In this document: one piece after another, positions 1 to 6,687 of the stretch
Numbering within the stretch: the first letter of the stretch is position 1
How the letters are laid out: each line of letters opens with the position of its first letter
Assembly (NCBI GenBank): GCA_025362165.1
Contig: JANYHY010000598.1
Coordinates: 1-9,009 of the forward strand
Origin: Myxococcales bacterium
GTDB lineage: Bacteria; Myxococcota_A; Polyangia; Polyangiales; Polyangiaceae
Direction: 5' to 3'
DNA length: 9,009 bases
The notes under the pieces: generated by a model
Told to the model about the DNA's origin: nothing
Databases searched by the model: none
Seen by the model: the letters and a program-made list of their open reading frames with translations, nothing else
Translations under genes and position numbers: made by a program

Positions 1-1511
1 CCTTGACCCTGCTGACCCTGGCCTTGCTGGCCTTGGCCTTGTTGGGGGTCGCCGCCCTGACCGCCCTGGCCATGCGCGCGCTGTTGGAACTTCACGAGGC
101 GCACCATCTGCTGTTGGCCGCCTTGGCCTTGTTGGCGAAGCATTTCCTTGAGCTCTTGGAGCTTCTGGCGGAGCTGCTCCTTCTCTTGATCGGTCATCTG
201 TTGCTCGGCCATCCGATTGATGTCCTCGGCGCCTTGATCGAGATCGTTCGCCGACGCGCCGAGATCCTTCATGAGGTCTTCTGCGGCCTGGGCGAGATCT
301 TGATCGAGTTTGGAGAGCTGACGTGACGCGTTCGCAGCGGACTGCGCATCTTGCTCGAGCTTCTCTAGCTCGCGCTCCTTCTTCTCCAGCAGGTTCTTCT
401 CTTGGTCGTTGGGCGCGCCGCCGTCTTGCTGCGCTTGCTGCTTCTGCTTGAGCAGGTCGATCTCTTTCTTGAGCTCGTCGCGCTTCTTCTCGAGATCCGC
501 TTTGCGCTTCTCTGCGTCTGCGGAGGCTGCTTTCAGGGCCTCTCGCATCTTGTCGAGCTGCGCCTTGTCCGGCTTGTTGCCCTCTCGAAACTTCTTGGCG
601 AGATCCTTGAGCTGCTTGTCCGCGTCCACGAGGTTCTTCTGATCGAGCGCCTCACCCGCGGGCTTGGTGAGCTCGGCCTTCTTCATCTCTTCGCCGATCT
701 TCTGCAGCGCGTCCTCTAGCGCTTTGTGATCGGCTTCGCTGCCTTCCATCAGCTTGTCGTCCAGCGCCTGCATGCGGCGGAACGCTTCGGTGCGGTCCAG
801 GCGCTTGTTGGAGAGATCTTCGATGAGCTGGTTGAACTCTTGCGTCGCGAGCTTGGCCTCGTCGCTCTGCTGCGTCTGCTCTTGTTGCCTGAGGAACTCG
901 CGCATCGCGTCGAGATCGTCCGGCGTGACCTCCACTGCGTCGATCGTCTTCTGCGCCATGATCGTGTGCTGGCGCACCTCGAACAACGCGATCGCCACGA
1001 GCGCGACCGCGAGTCCTCCGACCGCGACGAGATCGCGAGGCGCGCGGATGGGGACCGCCTTCGCAGGGCTCACTGTCTTGACGAGCGCGAGCGCGTCGTC
1101 GATCGCGGCGTCCATGAACGGCGTGCGCTCTTGGGTCGGGAGCGCGCCGAAAGAGATCGCGCTCGACAAACGATCCGCGAGACCGTGGTGACGATCCAGC
1201 GCGACAGCGCCCGCGCGCAACGGCAACGGTCGCAAGTACGCCAAGAGCGCTACAGCCAGCGTGAACGCGCCTTCGACGATGAACGCCACGCGCGCGTGCG
1301 GCTCCGACAGCGCGTCGGTCTTTCTCAGCGCGAGAGTCACGACGGCAGATGCGAGCGAAGCGCAAGCGGCCGACGCTCCCCACGCCAGTGAGCGACCGAT
1401 GCGAATTCGTCGCTCGGCGCGCGCGGCCAGCGTGTCGATGCGAACCAGCCCTCCAGCCCGCGCCGGCTCGTCCGACGACTTTGGCTCGGGTTTGGGTTGC
1501 TCGTCACTCAT
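1..1511 (-). CDS. DUF4175-like membrane/coiled-coil protein (partial, C-terminus outside window)
   Basis: The reading frame starts at ATG 1511 and stays open for 503 codons to the window edge. AAAGGA (1524-1519) lies 7 nt upstream of the start, which supports it. Hydrophobic segments lie at about residues 43-62, 75-93 and 161-178. Between the second and third is DRHHGLADRLSSAISF (about 106-121), resembling the 'D..xGLxxRLxxA' signature I associate with DUF4175-type proteins. From about residue 195 onward the chain is highly charged and rich in Glu, Lys, Gln and Asp, with long predicted coiled coil (about 200-460), then a Gln/Gly-rich tract from about 460. This suggests an inner-membrane anchor with a long helical periplasmic or cytoplasmic part. 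DUF4175 proteins have no settled biochemical role, and I assign none. It is transcribed divergently from the NUDIX gene. The family name is a recognition call from motifs and architecture. Confidence 0.72.
   Translation of the reverse strand, partial: MSDEQPKPEPKSSDEPARAGGLVRIDTLAARAERRIRIGRSLAWGASAACASLASAVVTLALRKTDALSEPHARVAFIVEGAFTLAVALLAYLRPLPLRAGAVALDRHHGLADRLSSAISFGALPTQERTPFMDAAIDDALALVKTVSPAKAVPIRAPRDLVAVGGLAVALVAIALFEVRQHTIMAQKTIDAVEVTPDDLDAMREFLRQQEQTQQSDEAKLATQEFNQLIEDLSNKRLDRTEAFRRMQALDDKLMEGSEADHKALEDALQKIGEEMKKAELTKPAGEALDQKNLVDADKQLKDLAKKFREGNKPDKAQLDKMREALKAASADAEKRKADLEKKRDELKKEIDLLKQKQQAQQDGGAPNDQEKNLLEKKERELEKLEQDAQSAANASRQLSKLDQDLAQAAEDLMKDLGASANDLDQGAEDINRMAEQQMTDQEKEQLRQKLQELKEMLRQQGQGGQQQMVRLVKFQQRAHGQGGQGGDPQQGQGQQGQGQQGQ
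3..71 (-). repeat. Gln/Gly low-complexity coding tract
   Basis: Residues 481-503 of the minus-strand protein consist almost only of Gly and Gln in short units such as GQGGQGG and QGQGQQGQ, encoded by degenerate repeats of GGCCAAGGC and GGCCAGGGT. The tract runs off the window, so its full length is unknown. Such tails are common at the C-terminal side of DUF4175-type proteins and are probably disordered. The repeat is a likely site of length variation by slippage. Confidence 0.8.
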
Positions 1512-1534
1512 CGGGTCGTCCTTTCATCACGCAT

Positions 1535-1560
1535 TTGATGCCGCCTGCGGCGGACATCAA
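1535..1560. repeat. Palindrome 1 in the divergent spacer
   Basis: TTGATG+CCGCC, loop TGC, then GGCGG, one unpaired A, and CATCAA. This gives 11 base pairs with a single bulge. It lies in the 5' untranslated side of the DUF4175-like gene, about 24 bp upstream of its start codon and just upstream of its Shine-Dalgarno sequence. No T-run follows on either strand, so it is not a classical intrinsic terminator. Confidence 0.7.
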
Positions 1561-1565
1561 CGCTA

Positions 1566-1592
1566 GGTGGGGTGCCTTCGGCACGCCCCATC
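1566..1592. repeat. Palindrome 2 in the divergent spacer
   Basis: GGTGGGG+TGCC, loop TTC, GGCA, an unpaired CG, then CCCCATC. It forms 11 pairs including one G-T wobble and a two-base bulge. It starts only 5 bp after palindrome 1, so the two form a tandem unit resembling a repetitive extragenic palindrome pair or a structured leader of the minus-strand transcript. There is no adjacent T-run. Multi-copy status cannot be judged from this window. Confidence 0.65.
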
Positions 1593-1780
1593 TGTTCATC
1601 GTTGTGACGTACGACCCAACGCAAAGTTCCTCGCTTGGCTTTCCCATCGACATTGTGACCGGCGAAACTGGTCTCCACTGTAGCACCTTCGATTCGGTCT
1701 CCGCCTCCTCCGATCTACGGCCGCCCGAGTTTCCGCATTCCCCCGTAGTTTTGGTTCGCGGCTGGCTTTAGGCTGAGTTG

Positions 1781-2395
1781 ATGGCCGTTCTCCCTGCTGC
1801 ACCACGCCTAGAGGTCGCGACACGCCCTGCCGAGAGCGGCGATACGCCCTACCTGGCGCTCGAGCAGCGCCGGGTGGAGGTCGCGATAGACGGTCGCCGT
1901 GGCGAAGGCACCTACACCGCAGTCACCCGACGGGCGATGGACGCGGCCATTATCATTGCATATTGCATGCATTCTGGAGCACCGTCTGTGTACCTACGCT
2001 CGTGCCTCCGACCGCCGCTGGCCTTTCGTGGGTTCGGGGCTGTGCTTTGGGAGCTGCCCGCAGGATTGGTCGAGCAAGGCGAGTCTCCAGTCGCTGCGGC
2101 GACGCGCGAACTCCACGAGGAGCTTGGCTTCATCGTCGAAGAGGCCGCGATGCAGCAGCTCGGCCACGTGCTGTATCCCGCCGCGGGGTTGATCGCTGAG
2201 GTGCAAACGTTCTTCATGATCGAGGTCGACCCCAGCAAGCGCGTGCCGCCACCGGAAGACGGTTCGCCATTCGAGCTCGGCGGAGTCGTGATCGAGGTAC
2301 CGCTACGCGACGCGCTCGAGGCGTGCGCTTCGGGTGAGCTCGTCGATGGCAAGACGGAGATCGGTCTGCGGCGGCTGAAGGATGCGCTCGCGTGA
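1781..2395 (+). CDS. NUDIX hydrolase, ADP-ribose pyrophosphatase-like
   Basis: A 204-residue protein with a complete Nudix box at residues 95-117: Gly95, five residues, Glu101, seven residues, then RELHEELGF (109-117). This is the G-x5-E-x7-REUxEExGU signature whose glutamates bind catalytic Mg2+. Downstream, YPAAGLIAEVQTFF (132-145) resembles the 'YPSPG..xE....F' segment of ADP-ribose/NDP-sugar pyrophosphatases, so hydrolysis of ADP-ribose or a related nucleoside diphosphate-X is the best guess. Exact substrate is inference. The first 50 or so residues are a beta-rich N-terminal extension, as in that subgroup. ATG 1781 was chosen; an in-frame TTG directly before it (1778) is possible. The Shine-Dalgarno is weak (AGG at 1770-1772) and no clear promoter is visible. 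Its stop overlaps the GTG start of the NAD kinase gene, so the two are probably co-translated. Cytoplasmic. Confidence 0.88.
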   Translation: MAVLPAAPRLEVATRPAESGDTPYLALEQRRVEVAIDGRRGEGTYTAVTRRAMDAAIIIAYCMHSGAPSVYLRSCLRPPLAFRGFGAVLWELPAGLVEQGESPVAAATRELHEELGFIVEEAAMQQLGHVLYPAAGLIAEVQTFFMIEVDPSKRVPPPEDGSPFELGGVVIEVPLRDALEACASGELVDGKTEIGLRRLKDALA

Positions 2396-3324
2396 CCGAG
2401 CAACGGCCGCGTGTGCTCGTGGTGGTGAAGCGCACCGCCTTCGACGCGTTCGGCAAGAAGGATCCGATCGCCAAGCGCCTCCTGCGCACGAAGGACGCGG
2501 CTGTCGCGCGCATGGTGCCCGCGCACGAGGCTCACCACGAGACGGTCGAGGTCGTGCGCGCGGCGCTCCGCACGCAAGGCGTCGAAGCGAAGATCGTGCG
2601 CGCGGCCAGCGACGTACGGCGCTGGTTTCCGAGCGGGCGCTTCGATCTCGTCGTGACGATTGGCGGCGACGGGACGCTGCTCGCTGCCTCTCATCACGTC
2701 GGCACGAAGACGGCGATCTTGGGCATCAACAGCGCGCCGCGCGACTCTGTCGGGTACTTCTGCGCAGCCACGAAGGATGACGCGGCGAACGTGATCGATC
2801 GCGCGCTGCGTGGCAAGCTCCACGCGACGAGCCTCACGCGCATGCAGGTGGAGCTCGGTGACGAGATCGTCCACCGTCGAGTGCTCAACGAAGCGCTCTT
2901 CTGTCACGCGTCGCCTGCAGCGACGAGCCGCTACATCCTCGAGCTCGCGGGAGGCGCTCGACAGACACGCGTCGAAGAGCACAAGTCGAGCGGCTTCTGG
3001 GTCGGCCCCGCCGCGGGCTCGACCGCCGCGCAGCAGAGCGCAGGTGGGCGCGTACTACCACTCAGCTCGTCGGCGCTGCAGTTCGTGGTGCGCGAACCTT
3101 ACTCACCGCGCGGCGGGTTCACGCGCGGTCTCGTCGCAGAAGGTGCTCGCCTGATCGTGCGCTCCAAGATGCGCGACGCGCGACTCTTCCTCGACGGAGT
3201 CCACACCATGATCCGCTGCGGGTTGGGAGACGTCGTCGTCTTTAGCCGCTCGCCCGAACCGCTACGGGTGCTGGGTCTCCTCTCCCCCGCCGCGCGAGCC
3301 GACACGCGCAAGCGCCGAAGCTGA
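2392..3324 (+). CDS. nadK: NAD kinase (NADK2-like)
   Basis: Predicted to phosphorylate NAD+ with ATP to make NADP+. The 310-residue protein carries the diagnostic GGDGT motif (91-95, in TIGGDGTLLAAS), whose Asp is catalytic, a conserved Asn-Glu pair (VLNEALF, 165-170) and the glycine-rich GPAAGSTAAQQSAGG (205-219) of the C-terminal beta domain. KSSGFW (198-203) just before that motif and FVVREPY (231-237) after it recall the KSSG and REP elements of human mitochondrial NADK2, rather than the usual 'DGLIVSTPTGSTAY' and 'RP' forms. Start is GTG 2392, which overlaps the NUDIX stop (GTGA), with AAGGA at 2378-2382 nine bases upstream inside the NUDIX gene. The last 15 or so residues are basic and look disordered. 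Length fits the family. Cytoplasmic. The NADK2-subtype assignment is from motif resemblance only. Confidence 0.9.
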   Translation: MTEQRPRVLVVVKRTAFDAFGKKDPIAKRLLRTKDAAVARMVPAHEAHHETVEVVRAALRTQGVEAKIVRAASDVRRWFPSGRFDLVVTIGGDGTLLAASHHVGTKTAILGINSAPRDSVGYFCAATKDDAANVIDRALRGKLHATSLTRMQVELGDEIVHRRVLNEALFCHASPAATSRYILELAGGARQTRVEEHKSSGFWVGPAAGSTAAQQSAGGRVLPLSSSALQFVVREPYSPRGGFTRGLVAEGARLIVRSKMRDARLFLDGVHTMIRCGLGDVVVFSRSPEPLRVLGLLSPAARADTRKRRS

Positions 3325-3358
3325 GTCGACGACAACTCCCGAAAGAATGCGACGATAA

Positions 3359-3387
3359 TTGCGACAAATCATGGGACGCGCTATTTT
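3359..3387 (+). promoter_or_regulatory. Candidate sigma70-type promoter of the lipoprotein gene
   Basis: TTGCGA (3359-3364) and TATTTT (3382-3387) are separated by exactly 17 bp, with an expected start of transcription near 3394. That leaves a leader of about 16 nt containing GGGAGGA (3398-3404), an excellent ribosome binding site 5 nt before ATG 3410. The surrounding 85-bp spacer is noticeably AT-richer than the coding sequence on either side. Confidence 0.5.
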
Positions 3388-3409
3388 GAGGTAACTTGGG
3401 AGGATCGCC

Positions 3410-4075
3410 ATGCTTCGCTTCGCGACCGTCGGACTAGTCTTCGCGATCACTGGCTGCGCCACCGCTGCCGTGATCGACGACGACAGCGGTTCGAATCCGC
3501 AGAACGAAGCTGGGCCGTCTTCGGATGGCGGGAGCAAAGAAGGCGCAGCGGTCTGCCCGACAGGCAAGACGGGCCCGAACTGCTCACAGTGCGCGAAAGG
3601 CTTCCACACGTGCGGCAGCAACTCGTGCCAGCCGGACAACGCGAACACGCCAGACGCAGGGTGCACGAACGGCTGCAGCGGAGCTTGCCAACAACCGACC
3701 AACGCTGTCACCAGCTGCACCCCCCAAGGCGGGTGTGATTTCAGCTGCAACACGACCTTCGTCAAAGACGACGCCGGCTGCTCGTGCGACGTCGGCATGG
3801 TGGACTGCATGAACGGAACCTGCGCGCAGTGCTGCAGCGACTCCGACTGTCCCGCTCACGTCACTTGTAACGGCGGCAGTTGCGGCGGGTGCGTGGCTGG
3901 CTGGGGCGACTGCAACAACAACATGGGGGACGGCTGCGAGACTCAGCTCAACAGCAGCAGCAACTGCGGCTCGTGCGGCAACAGTTGCTGCAGCAGCTTC
4001 TGCGGATGCGGCCTTTTTGGCTTTGGCGGCAAGAGCTGCAAGGCGAGCGGCCAGTCATATTCCTGTCAGTGCTGA
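3410..4075 (+). CDS. Cysteine-rich outer-membrane/secreted lipoprotein
   Basis: A 221-residue protein with a short signal peptide ending in a lipobox, AITG-Cys16, predicting cleavage by signal peptidase II and lipidation of Cys16. Residues 21-48 are a polar linker rich in Asp, Ser and Gly. The rest has 32 further cysteines, an even number that fits extensive disulfide bonding outside the cytoplasm. One unit, CCSDSDCPAHVTC (141-153), resembles the 'C.sDsDCp..C' modules, and GDGCETQL...NCGSCGNSC (174-193) resembles the 'NGCE..L..xxNCGxCGxxC' repeat; both are common in myxobacterial surface proteins. The tail (194-221) is an unusual Cys/Gly/Ser stretch. Preceded by a good promoter and ribosome binding site, so probably transcribed on its own. 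Function unknown; adhesion, surface structure or metal binding are possibilities, not conclusions. Confidence 0.85.
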   Translation: MLRFATVGLVFAITGCATAAVIDDDSGSNPQNEAGPSSDGGSKEGAAVCPTGKTGPNCSQCAKGFHTCGSNSCQPDNANTPDAGCTNGCSGACQQPTNAVTSCTPQGGCDFSCNTTFVKDDAGCSCDVGMVDCMNGTCAQCCSDSDCPAHVTCNGGSCGGCVAGWGDCNNNMGDGCETQLNSSSNCGSCGNSCCSSFCGCGLFGFGGKSCKASGQSYSCQC

Positions 4076-4127
4076 CCTTCAGAGGCTAGCGGCGCTCGGA
4101 TATTCACACTAAAAGCGCAAGTCCATC

Positions 4128-5180
4128 ATGGGCTTCGAGTTGATCGGCACCGGCCACTATGTCCCCGGAAAGCCAGTGACGAACGCAGATCTCGCGCGTG
4201 TCATGCACACGAACGACGAGTGGATTTTCAAGCGCTCCGGCATTCGCCAACGCCACTACGCTCCTGAGGGCGTAGGCGCGAGCGACCTCGGCGTCGAGGC
4301 TGCCAAGCGCGCGATCGAGTCCGCAGGGATCGACAAGAACGAGATCGATTACATCGTCTTCGCCACGATGACGCCGGACCATATCTTCCCCGGTCCGGGC
4401 GCGCTCTTGAGCGCGAAGCTCGGTCTCGATCACGTCCCTGCCCTCGACATCCGGCAGCAGTGCGCGGCGATGATCTTCGGTCTTCAAGTCATCAACGGGC
4501 TCATCGCGGGAGGCACCGCGAAGACGATCTTGTTCGTCGGCGCAGAGGCGCACGCGGGCTTCATGCCGTACGAAGACTGGAGCCTGCTGGAGCCTGGGTG
4601 CACGCGCGAGGCGACCGAGGAGCAGAAGACCAAGACGGACGAGCATCGCGCGCTCGCGATCCTGTTCGGCGATGGAGCAGGCGCGCTCTTGTTCCGCAAG
4701 ACGGACCGCGACGCGGGGCTCAAGGGCTGTCGCGTGCAGACGGACGGCAACGGCGGGCGGCTCTTGTACGTGGAGGCCGGCGGATTCCGCACGCGCCCGT
4801 ATTGGAACCAGGATCTGCTCGATCGCCGCGCGTATATCCCCAAGATGGACGGCAAAGAGCTCTTCAAGTACGCAGTCACCAAGCTGCCCGAGACGGCGCG
4901 CGCGCTGTGCGCGGACACGAAGACCACTCTCGGAGACATCGACTGGTTCCTCGCTCACCAAGCGAACACGCGCATCAACGAGTACATCCGCGACGTGCTC
5001 GGCGTGCCTACCGAGAAGATGCCGATGAACATCGACCGCTTCGGCAACACGAGCGCTGGCACGCTGCCCATCCTGATCGACGAGCTCACGCGCGCGGGCA
5101 AACTCAAGAAGGGCCAGCTCAACATGTTGCTCGCGCTCGGCGCAGGCATTCACTGGGGCTGTGCGCTCATGAAGTGGTAA
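4128..5180 (+). CDS. 3-oxoacyl-ACP synthase III (FabH-like, KAS III)
   Basis: A thiolase-fold condensing enzyme. The N-terminus (FELIGTGHYVPGKPVTN) is a typical KAS III opening. The catalytic triad is visible: Cys112 in DIRQQCAAMIFG, His277 in HQANTRI and Asn307 in GNTSAGT, with the conserved GDGAGALL at 181-188. KAS III enzymes join an acyl-CoA primer to malonyl-ACP, starting fatty acid or specialised acyl chain synthesis. At 350 residues it is some 25-30 longer than housekeeping FabH. The extra length appears around 145-175 (charged, with a run like EATEEQKTKTDEH) and possibly near 211-240. It stands alone, without fabD, fabG, acpP or plsX beside it, so it may not be the housekeeping copy. 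The ribosome binding site is poor; a TATTCA at 4101-4106 could be a weak -10. I do not assign fabH because substrate and role are uncertain. Confidence 0.9.
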   Translation: MGFELIGTGHYVPGKPVTNADLARVMHTNDEWIFKRSGIRQRHYAPEGVGASDLGVEAAKRAIESAGIDKNEIDYIVFATMTPDHIFPGPGALLSAKLGLDHVPALDIRQQCAAMIFGLQVINGLIAGGTAKTILFVGAEAHAGFMPYEDWSLLEPGCTREATEEQKTKTDEHRALAILFGDGAGALLFRKTDRDAGLKGCRVQTDGNGGRLLYVEAGGFRTRPYWNQDLLDRRAYIPKMDGKELFKYAVTKLPETARALCADTKTTLGDIDWFLAHQANTRINEYIRDVLGVPTEKMPMNIDRFGNTSAGTLPILIDELTRAGKLKKGQLNMLLALGAGIHWGCALMKW

Positions 5181-5189
5181 GCTGACGGT

Positions 5190-5792
5190 ATGCGCGCGCG
5201 CGACGGCCTGCTCTTCGCGTTGACGATGACGGCCGCGACGTTCGTGGGACGAGATTCCCGGGCCTCGGTGTCTTTCACGGTGGTGTTCGACGCGCTGCTC
5301 GAAGAGAGCACCGCCGCGGCCGTAGCGACCGTTATGGACGAGCACTCTGGATGGGAGGACGGACGAATCGTCACCTATACGCACGCGCGCATCGATGACG
5401 TGCTCGCAGGGGGTGTCGGCCGCGACGTGTGGATCCGCGCGCTCGGCGGCGAGGTCGACGACATCGGGCAACAGGTCGAGGGTGAGGCCACGTTCGTGAT
5501 GGGCCACCGGTACATGGTGTTCTTGAAGCCAAACGCTCAGAATACGATGAGCGTCGTCGCCCGCGCGCAGGGAGAGTTTCCGCTCGTGGCAGCTGACGCG
5601 AAGACACTTCGTGTACCGAGCACACTAAGAGCCGTGGCCCTGCCCCCTCGCGCGGACGTCGTCCTGCGCCTGCAGTCTCGTGCACCCGAAGCGGCGCAGC
5701 CCGCAGGAGCGGTGCTCGCGGGAAAATCTGTCGAAGAGATGCGGACCCTCGTGCTGGGCGCTTGGTCGCGGACGCATGCGAGCGGTCGCTAG
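5190..5792 (+). CDS. Secreted protein of unknown function, paired with matrixin gene
   Basis: A 200-residue protein with a likely Sec signal peptide: basic start (MRAR), hydrophobic core (LLFALTMTAATFV) and an SRA cleavage site near residue 25. The mature part has no cysteine. Residues 59-112 form the most structured-looking region, with RIVTYTHARIDDVLAG, then IRALGGEVDDIGQQVEG and FVMGHRYMVFL, alternating hydrophobic and charged positions that suggest a beta-rich domain. The C-terminal third is Ala/Pro/Arg-rich. I recognise no named family. It begins 9 nt after the FabH-like gene stop and overlaps the start of the matrixin gene by 17 nt, so both are probably made from one transcript and both are exported. 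A role as partner, inhibitor or substrate of that protease is inference from the overlap alone. No good Shine-Dalgarno is visible. Confidence 0.8.
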   Translation: MRARDGLLFALTMTAATFVGRDSRASVSFTVVFDALLEESTAAAVATVMDEHSGWEDGRIVTYTHARIDDVLAGGVGRDVWIRALGGEVDDIGQQVEGEATFVMGHRYMVFLKPNAQNTMSVVARAQGEFPLVAADAKTLRVPSTLRAVALPPRADVVLRLQSRAPEAAQPAGAVLAGKSVEEMRTLVLGAWSRTHASGR

Positions 5793-6687
5793 CCTCGTCG
5801 CGCTCGCTCTGGTGATGGCTCCTGCGACCGCGGGCGCCTTCTGCCGCACCACCAGCAAGGCCATCTCGCGCGACTTCGTGCCCTCGCCGGACCAACCATG
5901 CTGGACGCAGGGTCTGCCGCTCTACTGGAAGAACGCGTGCGTCGGGTTCGCGATGCAGAAGAACGCGAGCGCGCAAATCTCGTTCGACGACGCAGTGCAG
6001 AACCTCACCGCGGCGTTCGCGAAATGGAGGGGCGCGTCGTGTCCATCGGGGTCTGGCGCGTCGTCGGTCAGCATCGAGGTCCGCTACCTCGGACCCGCAG
6101 ACTGCGATCAGGTCACGTACAACCGAGACACGACCATCGGCAACTCGAACGTCATCATGTTCCGCGACGGCGTGTGGCCGCACGATGATCCGAACAACAC
6201 CATCGCGCTCACGACGGTCACGTACGATCCGGCGACGGGAGAGCTCTATGACGCGGACATGGAGATCAACAGCAACCAGCAGAAGTTCTCGCTCGCGTCA
6301 CCACCGCCCGCCGACAAAATAGGCTTCTTGGCGGCCATCACGCACGAGGCCGGACATTTCCTCGGAATGGCGCACACCAACGATGGTGCCGCGACGATGT
6401 TCGCGCAGTACAAGCCGTCGATGAGCAACCTCGCCTCCGATGACATCGCCGGGATCTGCTCGGTATATCAACCGGACGGCACGCGGGTCACTGCGACTGG
6501 ACCGGCGCAAGAGATCGCGTGCGACCCAACGCCGCGTCACGGTTTCTTGAGCCAGTGCACGACAACCAAGAGCGGCTGCCAGCAAGAGTCGAGCGACGGC
6601 GCAGGAGCGGGCGCTTGGTTGATGGTGCTTGGAGTGTTGGGCGTCGTCATCGCGCGCGTCCGCAGACAGGCGCTGACCTCGCTTTGA
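5776..6687 (+). CDS. Matrixin-family zinc metalloprotease with MYXO-CTERM-like tail
   Basis: A 303-residue exported protease. Residues 1-21 are a signal peptide (MRAVASLVALALVM, cleavage after AGA). The zinc site is HEAGHFLGMAH (190-200): His190, His194 and His200 are ligands and Glu191 is the catalytic base, matching the metzincin HExxHxxGxxH. Met208 in ATMFAQY is the probable Met-turn. I see no cysteine-switch propeptide. The C-terminus has Gly-Cys268, a Gly/Ala/Ser linker, a hydrophobic helix (about 280-293) and RVRR (294-297), which fits the MYXO-CTERM sorting pattern, although six residues follow the basic cluster. That predicts cell-surface anchoring. ATG 5776 was preferred over starts up to 32 codons upstream because only it puts the signal peptide at the N-terminus. 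The start lies inside the preceding gene, and the stop overlaps the lpxB start. Confidence 0.88.
   Translation: MRAVASLVALALVMAPATAGAFCRTTSKAISRDFVPSPDQPCWTQGLPLYWKNACVGFAMQKNASAQISFDDAVQNLTAAFAKWRGASCPSGSGASSVSIEVRYLGPADCDQVTYNRDTTIGNSNVIMFRDGVWPHDDPNNTIALTTVTYDPATGELYDADMEINSNQQKFSLASPPPADKIGFLAAITHEAGHFLGMAHTNDGAATMFAQYKPSMSNLASDDIAGICSVYQPDGTRVTATGPAQEIACDPTPRHGFLSQCTTTKSGCQQESSDGAGAGAWLMVLGVLGVVIARVRRQALTSL

Noticed and set aside
60..90. Apparent frameshift in the minus-strand gene near the GCGCGCGC run
   Set aside because: A careful recount of the run shows the frame continues without a shift into the Gln/Gly tract.
3..1391. Long plus-strand open frames (3-326, 402-719, 726-1391)
   Set aside because: They are antisense to the DUF4175-like gene. 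Two are exactly codon-aligned to it, giving Leu-rich products from Gln/Lys/Glu codons, and the third is Arg/Glu/Asp-rich in an offset frame. The minus-strand frame has the membrane segments, family-like motif and ribosome binding site.
1566..1592. Intrinsic terminator at palindrome 2
   Set aside because: No T-run follows on either strand, and both flanking genes start here rather than end.
1504..1686. Small minus-strand ORF of 60 codons overlapping the DUF4175-like start
   Set aside because: It spans both palindromes, has no recognisable product and no clear ribosome binding site. Its end overlapping the next start could make it a leader peptide, but nothing beyond position supports this.
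1912..2982. 356-codon minus-strand open frame
   Set aside because: Arg/Ala/His-rich product antisense to the NUDIX and NAD kinase genes, both of which have intact catalytic motifs. It is a high-GC shadow frame.
4104..5507. 467-codon minus-strand open frame
   Set aside because: It lies opposite the KAS III gene, which has a full catalytic triad. The product is composed of Arg/Val/Glu/His-rich sequence with no family motif.
5680..5775. 32-codon N-terminal extension of the matrixin
   Set aside because: It would bury the signal peptide behind a basic, Cys-containing stretch that is the coding sequence of the preceding gene in another frame.
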